Assembly (NCBI RefSeq): GCF_008369915.1
Contig: NZ_VSRN01000001.1
Span: 3,592,501 to 3,656,500 of the forward strand
Source of the DNA: Dyadobacter sp. UC 10
GTDB taxonomy: Bacteria > Bacteroidota > Bacteroidia > Cytophagales > Spirosomataceae
DNA: 64,000 bases
Direction: 5' to 3'
This document shows positions 41,218 through 50,301 of this stretch, in pieces; positions within the stretch are counted from its first letter, which is position 1, and each line of letters begins with the position of its first letter. The notes under the pieces were generated by a model. That model had not been told where the DNA came from. It worked only from the letters and a program-made list of their open reading frames with translations, and did not search any database. The translations under genes were made by a program, and so were the position numbers.

Positions 41218-41934
41218 CTATCTGGCAACTTCAACAAGTAAAGTCGCTGAACGCCAGAATGATTTGTAGTCTTTTCCGTGCAATTTTCCTGTCTCCTTCC
41301 AGCTTTTGGAAACTTCGATATAGTAAGTTCCCGGCCAGATGGGTGTAAAATCAGCCAAACCTTGTTCGTCCGTACTGATCTGCTTTGACCATCCAGAAGG
41401 AGATGCTATGGAGACGTAAAGTTTTTCGTTCGAAGTGTTTTTGAACAGGCTTTTCAGAGTGAGCGGGCTGTTGACTTTATAGGTTTTGGCAGGATCTGCA
41501 AATACGCTCAATTCATTTTTGTTCAGCGAGGGGTCGTTCCCCACAGATGCCTTACCTACTGTCACAAGCGCACTTGCATTGAACTGGTACACCGTTTCAC
41601 CGCCCAGTTCTTTTGCAGTATGCCCTACCGAAAGGGTATATACGCCGTCCTGAGTGGGTGTGAATTCCGAGGTAAAGTGATCTTCTCCTGCCACTGTGGC
41701 AAGCTTGGTTTTTTTGTTGTCCGGTGTAGTAAGCCAGAGCTCGAATTCTTTAACATCGGAATACCATTCGCTCAATTTTTCCGGTTTATCCCCCGGCTCG
41801 GCATAAATGATCTTGACCGACTGTTTCTGACCTGCTTTACCTGTCGGCGCGGTTTGGATCCACAGTGCGTGAGCGAATAGCTGAGTAGTACCTGCCGTGA
41901 TTAGAAGTGCAAAGAGCAATAATTTAGTACGCAT
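41218..41934 (-). CDS. DUF4198 (NikM-like) exported protein
   Basis: A 238-residue protein with signal peptide (KLLLFALLITAGTTQLFAHALW). The mature N-terminus HALWIQTAPTGKAGQ and YAEPGDKPEKLSEW match the DUF4198 family, which in other bacteria sits with metal (Ni/Co) uptake and outer-membrane receptors. Two Ig-like halves are visible (VYTLSVGHTAKELGGETVY, WPGTYYIEVSKSWKETG). The HALW His next to the cleavage site is conserved in the family, a possible metal ligand. A promoter is recognisable upstream. Confidence 0.78.
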   Translation of the reverse strand: MRTKLLLFALLITAGTTQLFAHALWIQTAPTGKAGQKQSVKIIYAEPGDKPEKLSEWYSDVKEFELWLTTPDNKKTKLATVAGEDHFTSEFTPTQDGVYTLSVGHTAKELGGETVYQFNASALVTVGKASVGNDPSLNKNELSVFADPAKTYKVNSPLTLKSLFKNTSNEKLYVSIASPSGWSKQISTDEQGLADFTPIWPGTYYIEVSKSWKETGKLHGKDYKSFWRSATLLVEVAR

Positions 41935-42017
41935 TTAAGAAGTAGTTAGAGTAATTGAAACATAAGATCTGCCTGAAAACAAGTGAGTGCGACGAGCGAG
42001 CCAGGCAGAAGCACGAG

Positions 42018-42049
42018 CAAATATAGGCTGCTATTTGTATTAAGTCCAA
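42018..42049 (-). promoter_or_regulatory. Bacteroidetes-type promoter for the DUF4198 gene
   Basis: On the minus strand TTG (42049-42047) is followed after 21 bases by TATATTTG (42025-42018), matching TTG-n19-21-TAnnTTTG. The predicted 5' leader is about 75 bases. Confidence 0.55.
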
Positions 42050-42204
42050 ATAAATAAATCAATTTCAGGAACAGATCTTTCGCCAGCCGGATTGATTCTG
42101 AGCCTGAAAGCGAGCAGTAGAATAAGTAAAATGGTTTTATTCGAATTATGTTTTGATTTTTTCTAATTTGAGTAAGATTCTCTGGACTCTAAATCTCATC
42201 GTTC

Positions 42205-42861
42205 ATGAAAGTGAAATGGAAACAACTGTTTACACTTATTCTTCCCGCGCTATGTGCCAGCTGTGGCTTTATTAAACTTGATTTTCTGGAACGAAAATGC
42301 GAAACCTTTGTGCCGCAGAAATACAAATTTGGATACCAGGAAGCAGAGATCTGGACTACATCCAGAAAAATGAACATTGGGGACACGGTTTTTATGCGCG
42401 CCCATATTCACGAGGCTTTTATGGATTCGATGCATAACAAGCCGGTATTGGTAAGAGGGCGCCTACAATTGTTTTTCCGGCTTACTACTGCCTCTTTTGT
42501 CTCCAGTACATCTCCTTTTGCGATGGATACTACGATTTTCAGGGTTTTCAATACGCATTTCGACAGTTTTGTGCGGACTGGTAATAAGGTGGACGCTTAC
42601 CGCTACGATGCTGTGCTCAGAAACGGCTACTGGGATCTGGACATTGGTTTTATTGCGAAGAAAAAGGGTCCCTATGATATATATCCGGCTATTAACTACG
42701 CCCAAACCAATGAGCCTTCGCCAAAAGGTGTTTGCATGCTTGGCGACTCGGAAAAGTATGATGCACTGATCCGGATTAAATCAAGAAACAATCGCATTAA
42801 CGACATTTACCCGATCTTGCCGGTGGGTCTGGAAGAAAGTTTCGGTTTTATTGTGGAATAG
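42205..42861 (+). CDS. Hypothetical lipoprotein
   Basis: A 218-residue protein with a lipoprotein signal (QLFTLILPALCASCGF; lipobox CASC). The rest has an alternating beta pattern (ETFVPQKYKFGYQEAEIW, GNKVDAYRYDAVLRNGYWDLDIGF, KKKGPYDIYPAINYAQT) but no recognised domain. Function unknown. Its 3' end overlaps the end of the convergent desaturase gene by 14 bases, so termination of the two must interleave. Confidence 0.6.
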   Translation: MKVKWKQLFTLILPALCASCGFIKLDFLERKCETFVPQKYKFGYQEAEIWTTSRKMNIGDTVFMRAHIHEAFMDSMHNKPVLVRGRLQLFFRLTTASFVSSTSPFAMDTTIFRVFNTHFDSFVRTGNKVDAYRYDAVLRNGYWDLDIGFIAKKKGPYDIYPAINYAQTNEPSPKGVCMLGDSEKYDALIRIKSRNNRINDIYPILPVGLEESFGFIVE

Positions 42862-44047
42862 ACGCACTTACATCAGGATGTGTGCCTGCACATTCACTTT
42901 CGCGCTGCAACTGCTGCGTTTTAAGGCTTTCGGAAGTAGCCAGATAATATTGCTTGTAAAACTGCGGTTTGAAATCCTTGTAGGCGGTTACCGCGCCAAT
43001 GCTTTTCATAAACCAGATATAGTACCAGGCCAGATCGATCTGGTGCGGTTTAAAGCCGCTTCTTGCACTCCGGGGGAACAAATGATGGTTGTTATGCCAC
43101 TCGCCCGCAACGAGGCCAGGCCATAACTGATTGATGGAATTATCTTTTTTGTAAAAATCCACACCGTCCCGTTGCACTTTTTTGCCTTTTCCATGCCCTT
43201 CGTAATTGAATGTGCGGACTCCCACTGCCCAAAATCCGGCAGCCCCGAATATAGTGCAGGCCAATGCGTGGCCGCCAATCAGAAAGCAGGCCCCGTACCA
43301 GAAGCCCCAATTTAATAAGGACGAAATAACAGCAGTGCGCGGGTGTACATACGAGCCCCATTTTTGGTATTGCAAATAGCTGTTACCACTTACACCGGTG
43401 TGGCTCATGAGCCGCTTCACCTTGTCATACTCCGCTTCTGTCAGATCTTTCGCGATAGGCTGGTGATTTACATCGGCCAGAAAGCAGTAGAGAAAACCCG
43501 CCTGCGCATTGTAGGGGTCTCCCGGCTGGTCCGATTTTGCGTGATGGACATGGTGGGAGATCGCATAAATTTCCTCTGGTACCATGTTGACTGTCAGATT
43601 CCTTGTGAAAAATCTCCAGAAGGCATTTCGAAAGGTATAAGCACCGTGCGTGCAATACCGGTGGTGCCAGATCGTCCCATGCGTACCCATGATGATCATG
43701 CTGTATATAAACGCAACTGCGAGGAGTGTCCAGGTGAAATATTCGAATATAAATAGTCCGAGGAAAGGGATCATCAGCAATACCTTCATCCAGCTCATAA
43801 ACGGCAGCCAGTTCTTGCGGTCACCAAAAATGTTCAGCCGCGTAAAAAACTCCCGCACGATTTGCCTGTTGCTTGGTTCAATCAAATTTCCGCTACTATC
43901 TATCCAGCCGTAAGAAGGTGGTTGAAGAACAATATCTAAAAATCGGGTACCACCTGTTTTGATCATTACGCCGTCTTTTGCCTGATTAAATACTTGTCTG
44001 ATAGTTGCTACTGAATTCCCGGGCGATCGGGTCAATCGCCGGATCAT
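42848..44047 (-). CDS. Acyl-lipid/acyl-CoA desaturase (membrane fatty acid desaturase)
   Basis: A ~399-residue membrane di-iron desaturase. Three His boxes are visible: HHRYCTHGAY (HxxxxH), HHVHHAKSD (HxxHH) and EWHNNHHLFP (HxxHH). Hydrophobic pairs (VLLMIPFLGLFIFEYFTW and WGFWYGACFLIGGHALACT) flank them. Members introduce a cis double bond into acyl chains, tuning membrane fluidity. I chose ATG at 44047 (MIRRLTRSPGNS); a GTG at 44110 is further upstream. Convergent with a lipoprotein gene. Confidence 0.88.
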   Translation of the reverse strand: MIRRLTRSPGNSVATIRQVFNQAKDGVMIKTGGTRFLDIVLQPPSYGWIDSSGNLIEPSNRQIVREFFTRLNIFGDRKNWLPFMSWMKVLLMIPFLGLFIFEYFTWTLLAVAFIYSMIIMGTHGTIWHHRYCTHGAYTFRNAFWRFFTRNLTVNMVPEEIYAISHHVHHAKSDQPGDPYNAQAGFLYCFLADVNHQPIAKDLTEAEYDKVKRLMSHTGVSGNSYLQYQKWGSYVHPRTAVISSLLNWGFWYGACFLIGGHALACTIFGAAGFWAVGVRTFNYEGHGKGKKVQRDGVDFYKKDNSINQLWPGLVAGEWHNNHHLFPRSARSGFKPHQIDLAWYYIWFMKSIGAVTAYKDFKPQFYKQYYLATSESLKTQQLQRESECAGTHPDVSASIPQ

Positions 44048-44187
44048 TTGGAAAAGGTAGTGATTTAAAGTGTAAGCATAGCAAAAGAACACACATCCTT
44101 TGTCTTTCACCCTGTACCAATGAGCATGAATTTAGGATTACGCGCTCCCAGGGAACCACTCAGTTAATGGAAGTGTGATAAATGCAA

Positions 44188-44242
44188 AAACTCCCGTTGA
44201 AATACGTCGCCCGGCAAGGTCGTTGTATTGCAACGGGAGTTT
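44188..44242 (-). terminator. Rho-independent terminator of susD
   Basis: AAACTCCCGTTG (44188-44199) pairs with CAACGGGAGTTT (44231-44242); the inner flanks AATAC and GTATT also pair. Read on the minus strand it is followed by TTTTT. It lies 9 bases after the SusD stop. Confidence 0.82.
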
Positions 44243-44251
44243 ATTATGGTA

Positions 44252-45775
44252 CTAAAAACCAGGGTTTTGCTCTAAGGATTTGTTATTATCCGTTTCACGT
44301 CTTGGAATCGGGAAGAGCAGGTTTTTCTCGGTAAAGGACTTTCCGTACACTGTTCTGTGTCCTACGAAATCATCCCATTTCTTCGTAACGTCATTTCTTA
44401 CCTTCCGGGTCCGTATAATGTCAAACCACATTTTACCTTCAAAGCATAGTTCAAAATACCTTTCGGCCCACACCGCTTTTTCAAATTCATCCATATTGGT
44501 CGTAGTAATGGCCGGTAACTTGGCACGGGTACGGATGTCGTTGAGCGCTTTCATTGCCTGGGCATTTGGCTTTCCTTCTGCTCTGTTGGACGCTTCGGCA
44601 TACATGAGCAATACTTGCGCGTAACGATAAATCGTGTAATTGATGTTGGCTTTGGCATCATTGTCAACGGCCTGTTTATCAAAATATTTATAGATAAAAT
44701 AGCCGCCCAGGTTCAGGCTGTCTCTCCGCACATCACCAGCCGGATAATCGTTGGGATGTCCTTTGTAGTAGGTATAAAAGAACTGCTTCTCCTGCGCACG
44801 TTTGTCACCCTTTTCATAGCTTTCCACGAATTCCTTGCGGGGGATAAGACCGCCGTACTCATCGGAATAGGCTGCAATGCCCCTGAACGCAGGCAGGGTA
44901 ACGGGCGTGAGACCGTTGTTTCGGATATCCTTTTCATGCTGGACCTGAAATATGAATTCCTTCGTATTGCGGTTTGCAGGTAAAATCATGTCGGTGTACT
45001 CGGTAAAAAGCGAATACGTGCCATTGTCGATGATCTCCTTGGAACGCTTGGCAGATTCTGCATAACCCTGCGGGCCGCCCTGCACAGGAAAGCCTGAATA
45101 GGTCAGATAGACATCGGCCAAAAGCGTTTTGATCAGGCCCATTGAAGTTCGTCCATTCGCATCGCGCCACGGCAAGGTCGACTTTTCGGCTTCCAGCAAA
45201 TCTGGAATGATGATTTCGTCATAAATTTCCTTCACCGGCGAGCGTGGTGTTTGTACTTCGTCCAGCGATGTGACCAGCTCGGTAAGTTTAGGTACATCCC
45301 CAAACATGCGCACCAGTTGAAAATAGTACAAAGCCCGCATGGTCCTGGCCTCTGCGATCATGTTCTTCTTGGTTTCGGCAGGTAACGTTGGGATTTCCCC
45401 TACTTTCTGGATGGCCAGGTTTGCCCTGGCAATTCCCGAATACATGCCCGACCACCAGTTGTCGATATAGAAAGCGCGGGAGTCATATTCAAGGTCAAAG
45501 AATTTGAAAGCTTCTGTTTGCGAATTTCCATCTGCTTTACCAGTCATGAATTCGGTAAGCGAAGCGTTGTTGCCTCCCCACCCACCGCCGCCGTTGTTGA
45601 AAACGGTAATCTGCGACAAAGCACCGTCCACAAAAGCGCGCGCAATTTCCGGGCTGGAAACCTCAGAAGAAGTTGTAAGCGAGCCGGTCGGGTTTTCTTT
45701 CAGGAAGTCTTCGCAGGAACTTAAAGTGAGTCCGAATGCGAGGCAGGTATATATAATGTTCTTTTTCATGATCAT
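44252..45775 (-). CDS. SusD/RagB-family outer-membrane nutrient-binding lipoprotein
   Basis: A ~507-residue lipoprotein. Signal KKNIIYTCLAFGLTLSSCEDF with lipobox (LSSC), then the family start EDFLKENPTGS. Typical segments include ARTMRALYYFQLVRMFGDVP, SPVKEIYDEIIIPDLLEAE, YAQVLLMYAEASNRAEG, ALNDIRTRAKLP and the end IPRRETDNNKSLEQNPGF. SusD proteins cap their SusC channel and bind glycans or other nutrients. The partner SusC gene ends 40 bases upstream. No glycoside hydrolase adjoins, so the substrate cannot be inferred. Start near 45775 or 45769. Confidence 0.93.
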   Translation of the reverse strand: MIMKKNIIYTCLAFGLTLSSCEDFLKENPTGSLTTSSEVSSPEIARAFVDGALSQITVFNNGGGGWGGNNASLTEFMTGKADGNSQTEAFKFFDLEYDSRAFYIDNWWSGMYSGIARANLAIQKVGEIPTLPAETKKNMIAEARTMRALYYFQLVRMFGDVPKLTELVTSLDEVQTPRSPVKEIYDEIIIPDLLEAEKSTLPWRDANGRTSMGLIKTLLADVYLTYSGFPVQGGPQGYAESAKRSKEIIDNGTYSLFTEYTDMILPANRNTKEFIFQVQHEKDIRNNGLTPVTLPAFRGIAAYSDEYGGLIPRKEFVESYEKGDKRAQEKQFFYTYYKGHPNDYPAGDVRRDSLNLGGYFIYKYFDKQAVDNDAKANINYTIYRYAQVLLMYAEASNRAEGKPNAQAMKALNDIRTRAKLPAITTTNMDEFEKAVWAERYFELCFEGKMWFDIIRTRKVRNDVTKKWDDFVGHRTVYGKSFTEKNLLFPIPRRETDNNKSLEQNPGF

Positions 45776-45815
45776 CAATTTTAATATTTGGATTCGATTT
45801 GAAATGACATGCTTG

Positions 45816-48800
45816 TCAGTATGTGACATTCAAACCCAGACTGAACGTACGTGGGCGCGGATATTGGAAAAACTCCATATTCGCATTTAACTGACCTCCA
45901 AAACCCGTAAGCGCCTCGGGATCGTATCCGGAATATTTGTCAGACAAAAAGAAGTTTTGCGCACTCGCGTAGATCCGCAGTCTCTGAAAATTGACTTTAC
46001 CGTATTTGGTAGGAAGCGAATAGCCAAGAACAATGTTTTGCCCGCGGATAAATGAACCATCTTCCACCCACCAGTCGTCCATATGCGTATCGTAGCCCGC
46101 ATTATAATGGCGGATCTGCGCGATATGCGTGTTCTGATTTTCGGGCGTCCATGCATTTAACACGGTACGGGCGCTGCTTGCAATGGCCTGACGATCCTCC
46201 ACGGAGTGTTTAGTAGCATTCACCGTGTTGACGCCCATCACGATGCGGATATCGAAAGAAAGGTCGAACTTCCCAAACGTGAAGTTGTTTCCAATATTCA
46301 AATTCCATTTTGGATAAGAGCGGCCGATAATGGTTTCATCCGAGCCGTCAATCTTACCATCCTTGTTAATATCCTCCCATTTCAGGTCACCCGGAAAGCG
46401 GTTGTAGGTTTTAGCAAGTTCTGCCTCATCCGAGCTGTATGTTCCCAGACGGCGATATCCCCAAAGCGTTCCGACTGCGTGCCCGATGCGCAGGATATTG
46501 GTATTTCCCAGGAAGTTAGGGCCAGGGAAAATATCGTCACCATTCTTACCTAATTTCAAAATCTTATTCTTGTTGGTAGAAAAGGCGAAGTTGGTGCTCC
46601 AGCTAAATTTCTCATTGGAAATGTTCCTGGTATTCAATCCAAGTTCTATCCCGCGGTTTTCAACAGAACCGATATTCTGTGTAACAGAGCTGAGTCCGGT
46701 TGACCACGGAATAGGCGCATTGAGCAGCAAATCCTTGGTAACCTTGTGGTAGTAATCGGCGGTCAGGTCGATGCGGTTATTGAACAGACTGACGTCCACC
46801 CCGATATCCAGCTGATTGGTATATTCCCAGCGTAGGTCGGGGTTACCAAACGAATTGCGCCACATACCCGTTTGCCTCGATCCACCGAGCAACACGTCGC
46901 CGGTACCCAGGAATTGCTGTGAAGCATACTGGCCGATTTCCTGGTTCCCCGTTTTACCGTAACTCGCACGTAGTTTGAGGTTGGTGATGACCGTGCTGGA
47001 TTTCAGAAAATCCTCCTGACTTACATTCCATGCAACTGCCGCCGAAGGGAAGAAACCATATTTATTGTTTACCCCGAATTTCGAAGAACCATCGTAGCGA
47101 CCGGTTACTGTGAATAAATAGCGGTCTTTGAAGTTATAGTTAATACGGCCGAAATAGGAGTTCAACGACCATTCCTGATCACTTGAATTCGGTTTCACCA
47201 ACGTATTTCCAACATTGAGGTTGTGCCAGCCCCAATAGTCGTCAATAAAATTCTGGGCCGTCACGCCGAAGTTTTCCCAGGAACGTTTTTGCCACGACAA
47301 ACCGGCCAATGCCGAAATATTGTGGTCTGTTCCGATTGTTTTGTTATAGTTAAGATAATTTTCAAATTGCCAGTACAGCTCATTATTGGCAGAAATGCTG
47401 GCCGAACCTTTTTGATCCGCAGAGAGGTTGTTCAAATCGCGTCCTGAATAGAAGTTGTTTTTGTCAAAACGCAGTTCGTAGCTGTAATTGGTCCTGAGAG
47501 ACAGGTCTGGGGTGAATTTAATGTGGGAATAAATCTGTCCCAATAATTCCGTTCTTGGATTTACCTGGGTACGCTGGTCTGCGATACGGACAGGATTCTC
47601 ACCACCTTCCATGCCTGGCCAGTCACGGTTTCTACCCCAGCTTCCATCCGGATAATTGATTGGCAGGATTGGAATAGCCTCGAAAACCATCCGGGGTACG
47701 TTTAAGCCTCCTGAGCCACCATCGACTTCGTTGATAATGGCTTTGTTTAAAAATAAGCTACCGCCTACTTTTAGCCATTTTGTAGCATCATTATCGAGTG
47801 TAATCTTGGCCGAATACCGTTGTAGGGAAGAATTGCGCATTAACCCTCCCTGGTCAGTATAGCCAACGGAAATGCTGTAAGCAGTTTTGTCGGTACCGCC
47901 ACGAATAGCAAATTCATGGTTCTGGGCGGAAGTGGGTTTGTATATTTCTTTTTCCCAATCGGTATTATAGAGTGGTTTGCCGCTGGAATCGAATAATTTG
48001 GGAAAGTTGGCGGGTAGGTTACGAACGTATTTGCCATCCTTAAAACCCTGCTCGTCAAATTTTTCTGCATTGTCGAAAGCCGTATTGTATACATCCATGA
48101 ACTCAGTGGCGCTCAGCGTTCCCAGTCTGCGGGCAGGCGTGATATAGGATCCCCATACATCATAGGATATTTGCGTGGCCCCCGATTTTCCCCGTTTGGT
48201 GGTGATGATGATTACACCATTTGCACCCCGTGCTCCATAAATGGCCGTGGCTGATGCGTCTTTCAGTACTTCAAGTGATTCTATATCATTCGGATTCAGC
48301 AGGTTGGGATTACTCACGCCAACAATCCCATCGATTACATACAACGGTTCCAGGCTTGAATTAATAGAGCCTACACCGCGGATCCGGATCCTTGGCTGAT
48401 AGCCGGGAGCAGAGGAATTGACGGCAACATCTACGCCCGGAATCCGTCCCTGCAGCGACTGCGCAACATTAGTCGCCTGCCGGTCCAGCAATTTTTCTCC
48501 CTTAATTGCTCCAACCGAGCCGGTAAGGTCAGTTTTACGGACAGTTCCATATCCGATTACGACGACTTCTTCCATACTCCGGCTGTCCACCTTCAAAGAA
48601 ACATTGAGGGTCGATTCATTACCGACGGGCATTTCAAGTTTCTCGTAGCCGACGAAGCTGAACACAAGGATTGCATTGTTGTCGGGGACTGATATTTCGA
48701 AATCCCCTTCCGAATTGGAGGAAGTTCCCTGGCTTGTGCCTTTTACAACGATATTAACCCCGGGAAGCGGGGAGCTGTTATCTGAATCAGTGATTTTTCC

Positions 48801-48929
48801 CTTGATGGTTTTTTCGGCAGGAAAGTTTGTTGCCGAAGCCTGTGTTAAAAAGAGCGTTAGAAGAAGTAAAGAAAAAAATGCGGTTGGCAAATATCGCACG
48901 GGATATCCGCAGGATCTGAAAGTGTCCAT
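45816..48929 (-). CDS. SusC/RagA-family TonB-linked outer-membrane transporter
   Basis: A 1037-residue transporter. Signal peptide (FFSLLLLTLFLTQASA), CarboxypepD_reg-like domain (GKITDSDNSSPLPGVNIVVKG), TonB box region MEEVVVIGYGT, plug with RKTDLTGSVGAI, the SusC signature PRIRIRGVGSIN, PLYVIDGIVG, LKDASATAIYGARGANGVIIITTK, and a large barrel ending RTFSLGLNVTY. With SusD it forms a TonB-driven import complex. The gene stands alone with SusD; upstream is a 650-base stretch without genes. Confidence 0.95.
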   Translation of the reverse strand: MDTFRSCGYPVRYLPTAFFSLLLLTLFLTQASATNFPAEKTIKGKITDSDNSSPLPGVNIVVKGTSQGTSSNSEGDFEISVPDNNAILVFSFVGYEKLEMPVGNESTLNVSLKVDSRSMEEVVVIGYGTVRKTDLTGSVGAIKGEKLLDRQATNVAQSLQGRIPGVDVAVNSSAPGYQPRIRIRGVGSINSSLEPLYVIDGIVGVSNPNLLNPNDIESLEVLKDASATAIYGARGANGVIIITTKRGKSGATQISYDVWGSYITPARRLGTLSATEFMDVYNTAFDNAEKFDEQGFKDGKYVRNLPANFPKLFDSSGKPLYNTDWEKEIYKPTSAQNHEFAIRGGTDKTAYSISVGYTDQGGLMRNSSLQRYSAKITLDNDATKWLKVGGSLFLNKAIINEVDGGSGGLNVPRMVFEAIPILPINYPDGSWGRNRDWPGMEGGENPVRIADQRTQVNPRTELLGQIYSHIKFTPDLSLRTNYSYELRFDKNNFYSGRDLNNLSADQKGSASISANNELYWQFENYLNYNKTIGTDHNISALAGLSWQKRSWENFGVTAQNFIDDYWGWHNLNVGNTLVKPNSSDQEWSLNSYFGRINYNFKDRYLFTVTGRYDGSSKFGVNNKYGFFPSAAVAWNVSQEDFLKSSTVITNLKLRASYGKTGNQEIGQYASQQFLGTGDVLLGGSRQTGMWRNSFGNPDLRWEYTNQLDIGVDVSLFNNRIDLTADYYHKVTKDLLLNAPIPWSTGLSSVTQNIGSVENRGIELGLNTRNISNEKFSWSTNFAFSTNKNKILKLGKNGDDIFPGPNFLGNTNILRIGHAVGTLWGYRRLGTYSSDEAELAKTYNRFPGDLKWEDINKDGKIDGSDETIIGRSYPKWNLNIGNNFTFGKFDLSFDIRIVMGVNTVNATKHSVEDRQAIASSARTVLNAWTPENQNTHIAQIRHYNAGYDTHMDDWWVEDGSFIRGQNIVLGYSLPTKYGKVNFQRLRIYASAQNFFLSDKYSGYDPEALTGFGGQLNANMEFFQYPRPRTFSLGLNVTY

Positions 48930-49588
48930 TTTTGATGAGCTTAAGTTAGGATTTGGTATCTGAATGATTCAGGCGTACTGTCGCCATTAGTCGGCGGTTG
49001 CGGAAGTAGAATGTAATCCTCTAGCGTAAGGTGTAATCATAGGCGTCAGTTTAGATGAGATCAGATTTCGAATGTTAACAGATCAATGTGTCGGTAATAG
49101 CATCCTGTTGAGGTATTTCGCTATTCGATTAAGCTAAAAATTAATTGATATTATGCTATTGTTGAAAGGGTGCAAGATATTATTTATACTTTATAATTGT
49201 ATCAAAGGATCGGCCTGATACAGAAGAATTATGTTGATCGAGGAGTAACGATACCAATATACGATCGATGCAATATCGATGTCGCTTTCAGTTAAGGTAT
49301 AGGCGATGGGTGCAGGGTTGCCTATGAAAATCGAGGTCGGGAGCAAAGGTGAGAATGCCTGTGATTAGATTGTAAGTCTATGTGCCCTCATCCTGAACGA
49401 CCAGAATCGATTATGTCGCGGAGATAGCAGGATCGATATCGACAGCGACATTTCCCTGGCAAAAGAGTAGGTCCATTGCATCACAAGGTACATTGCACCT
49501 TAAATAAAAGGGGCTATTGAATTATAAATGGAGGGAGACAGTAATAGCTCATAAATGGTGATAACGGATTGAGCGTTAAAGAACTCTT
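48930..49588. other. Gene-free stretch upstream of susC
   Basis: About 650 bases with no supported ORF. It probably contains the susC promoter and a long 5' leader, but no TTG-n19-TAnnTTTG match was found on the minus strand. Short palindromic words (CGATATCG-like; ATGTCGCT at about 49279 and AGCGACAT at about 49444) are the only structure noticed. AT-rich part around 49130-49200. Confidence 0.6.
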
Positions 49589-50125
49589 TTATTGGCGTTT
49601 ACTCAGATTGATTGCTCGCTCTATGCGTGGCCGATTGTATCGTTGAAGAAAAATCGGATACAAATTCAGCAGGATATTGAGCACCAGCAACCACATGGAC
49701 CTGTTATATCCATATTTAAATGCTACCAAGATATTGAATCCGAGCACAATGATGAAAATGATAACATGCCCGAATTCAGACTGCTTCGTGCGGTAATGCA
49801 GCTGCAGTAAAGTTTGGGTATTCTTCCGGATCGGGTTTGACTTCTTGTTCAGCCTTTCCCATCCGACCCATATCAAAATCTTTCTAAAGATATTGATTCC
49901 CAGGTACTCATATATTTTCCCTTTCTTTTCCCAGGCCTTTTCTTGATAATATGCACTCGTCAGCGGGCTCTTCAACGTTTCTGTAAAATAAAGCACGCAG
50001 CCCATTAGCAAAAAGTTGATTATCCACGCAAATGAAAAGCCTTGCATATCGATGTAATGCGAAACGCCGTAGATGAGGGCAATGGTAATGATGATAATCA
50101 AAGTCAGCGTTAGAGGTTTCCGCAT
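49589..50125 (-). CDS. CrtO-like (glycosyl-diaponeurosporenoate acyltransferase family) membrane protein
   Basis: A ~178-residue protein with two hydrophobic hairpins: residues ~1-50 (TLTLIIIITIALIYGVS, IINFLLMGCVLYF) and ~120-160. The C-terminal segment NLYPIFLQRYNRPRIERAI, preceded by SEFGHVIIF, closely follows the end of staphylococcal CrtO (a PIIIVQRYNRPR motif and an ELIH segment). CrtO adds a fatty acid to a glycosylated carotenoid in staphyloxanthin synthesis. No carotenoid genes are nearby, so the substrate is open. ATG at 50125 preferred; TTG at 50152 possible. Confidence 0.5.
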   Translation of the reverse strand: MRKPLTLTLIIIITIALIYGVSHYIDMQGFSFAWIINFLLMGCVLYFTETLKSPLTSAYYQEKAWEKKGKIYEYLGINIFRKILIWVGWERLNKKSNPIRKNTQTLLQLHYRTKQSEFGHVIIFIIVLGFNILVAFKYGYNRSMWLLVLNILLNLYPIFLQRYNRPRIERAINLSKRQ

Positions 50126-50301
50126 AAATTGGGTTATAGTAGCTAACAGCAATCATACCATTATCCGCCCGGATTTCAAAGCGGCTGCTGTTTGAATAGG
50201 GCCCAATAAGTTGCTGGATGTTACACATAATTATAACTTACTTTTACCTTTTGATGTCAACCAAACTCAAATTCTATTCGAAATTTACCTCAAATCTTAA
50301 A

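Noticed and set aside
48930..49588. Non-coding RNA or riboswitch upstream of susC
   Set aside because: No conserved riboswitch core or strong hairpin with T run was recognised; only short palindromic words.
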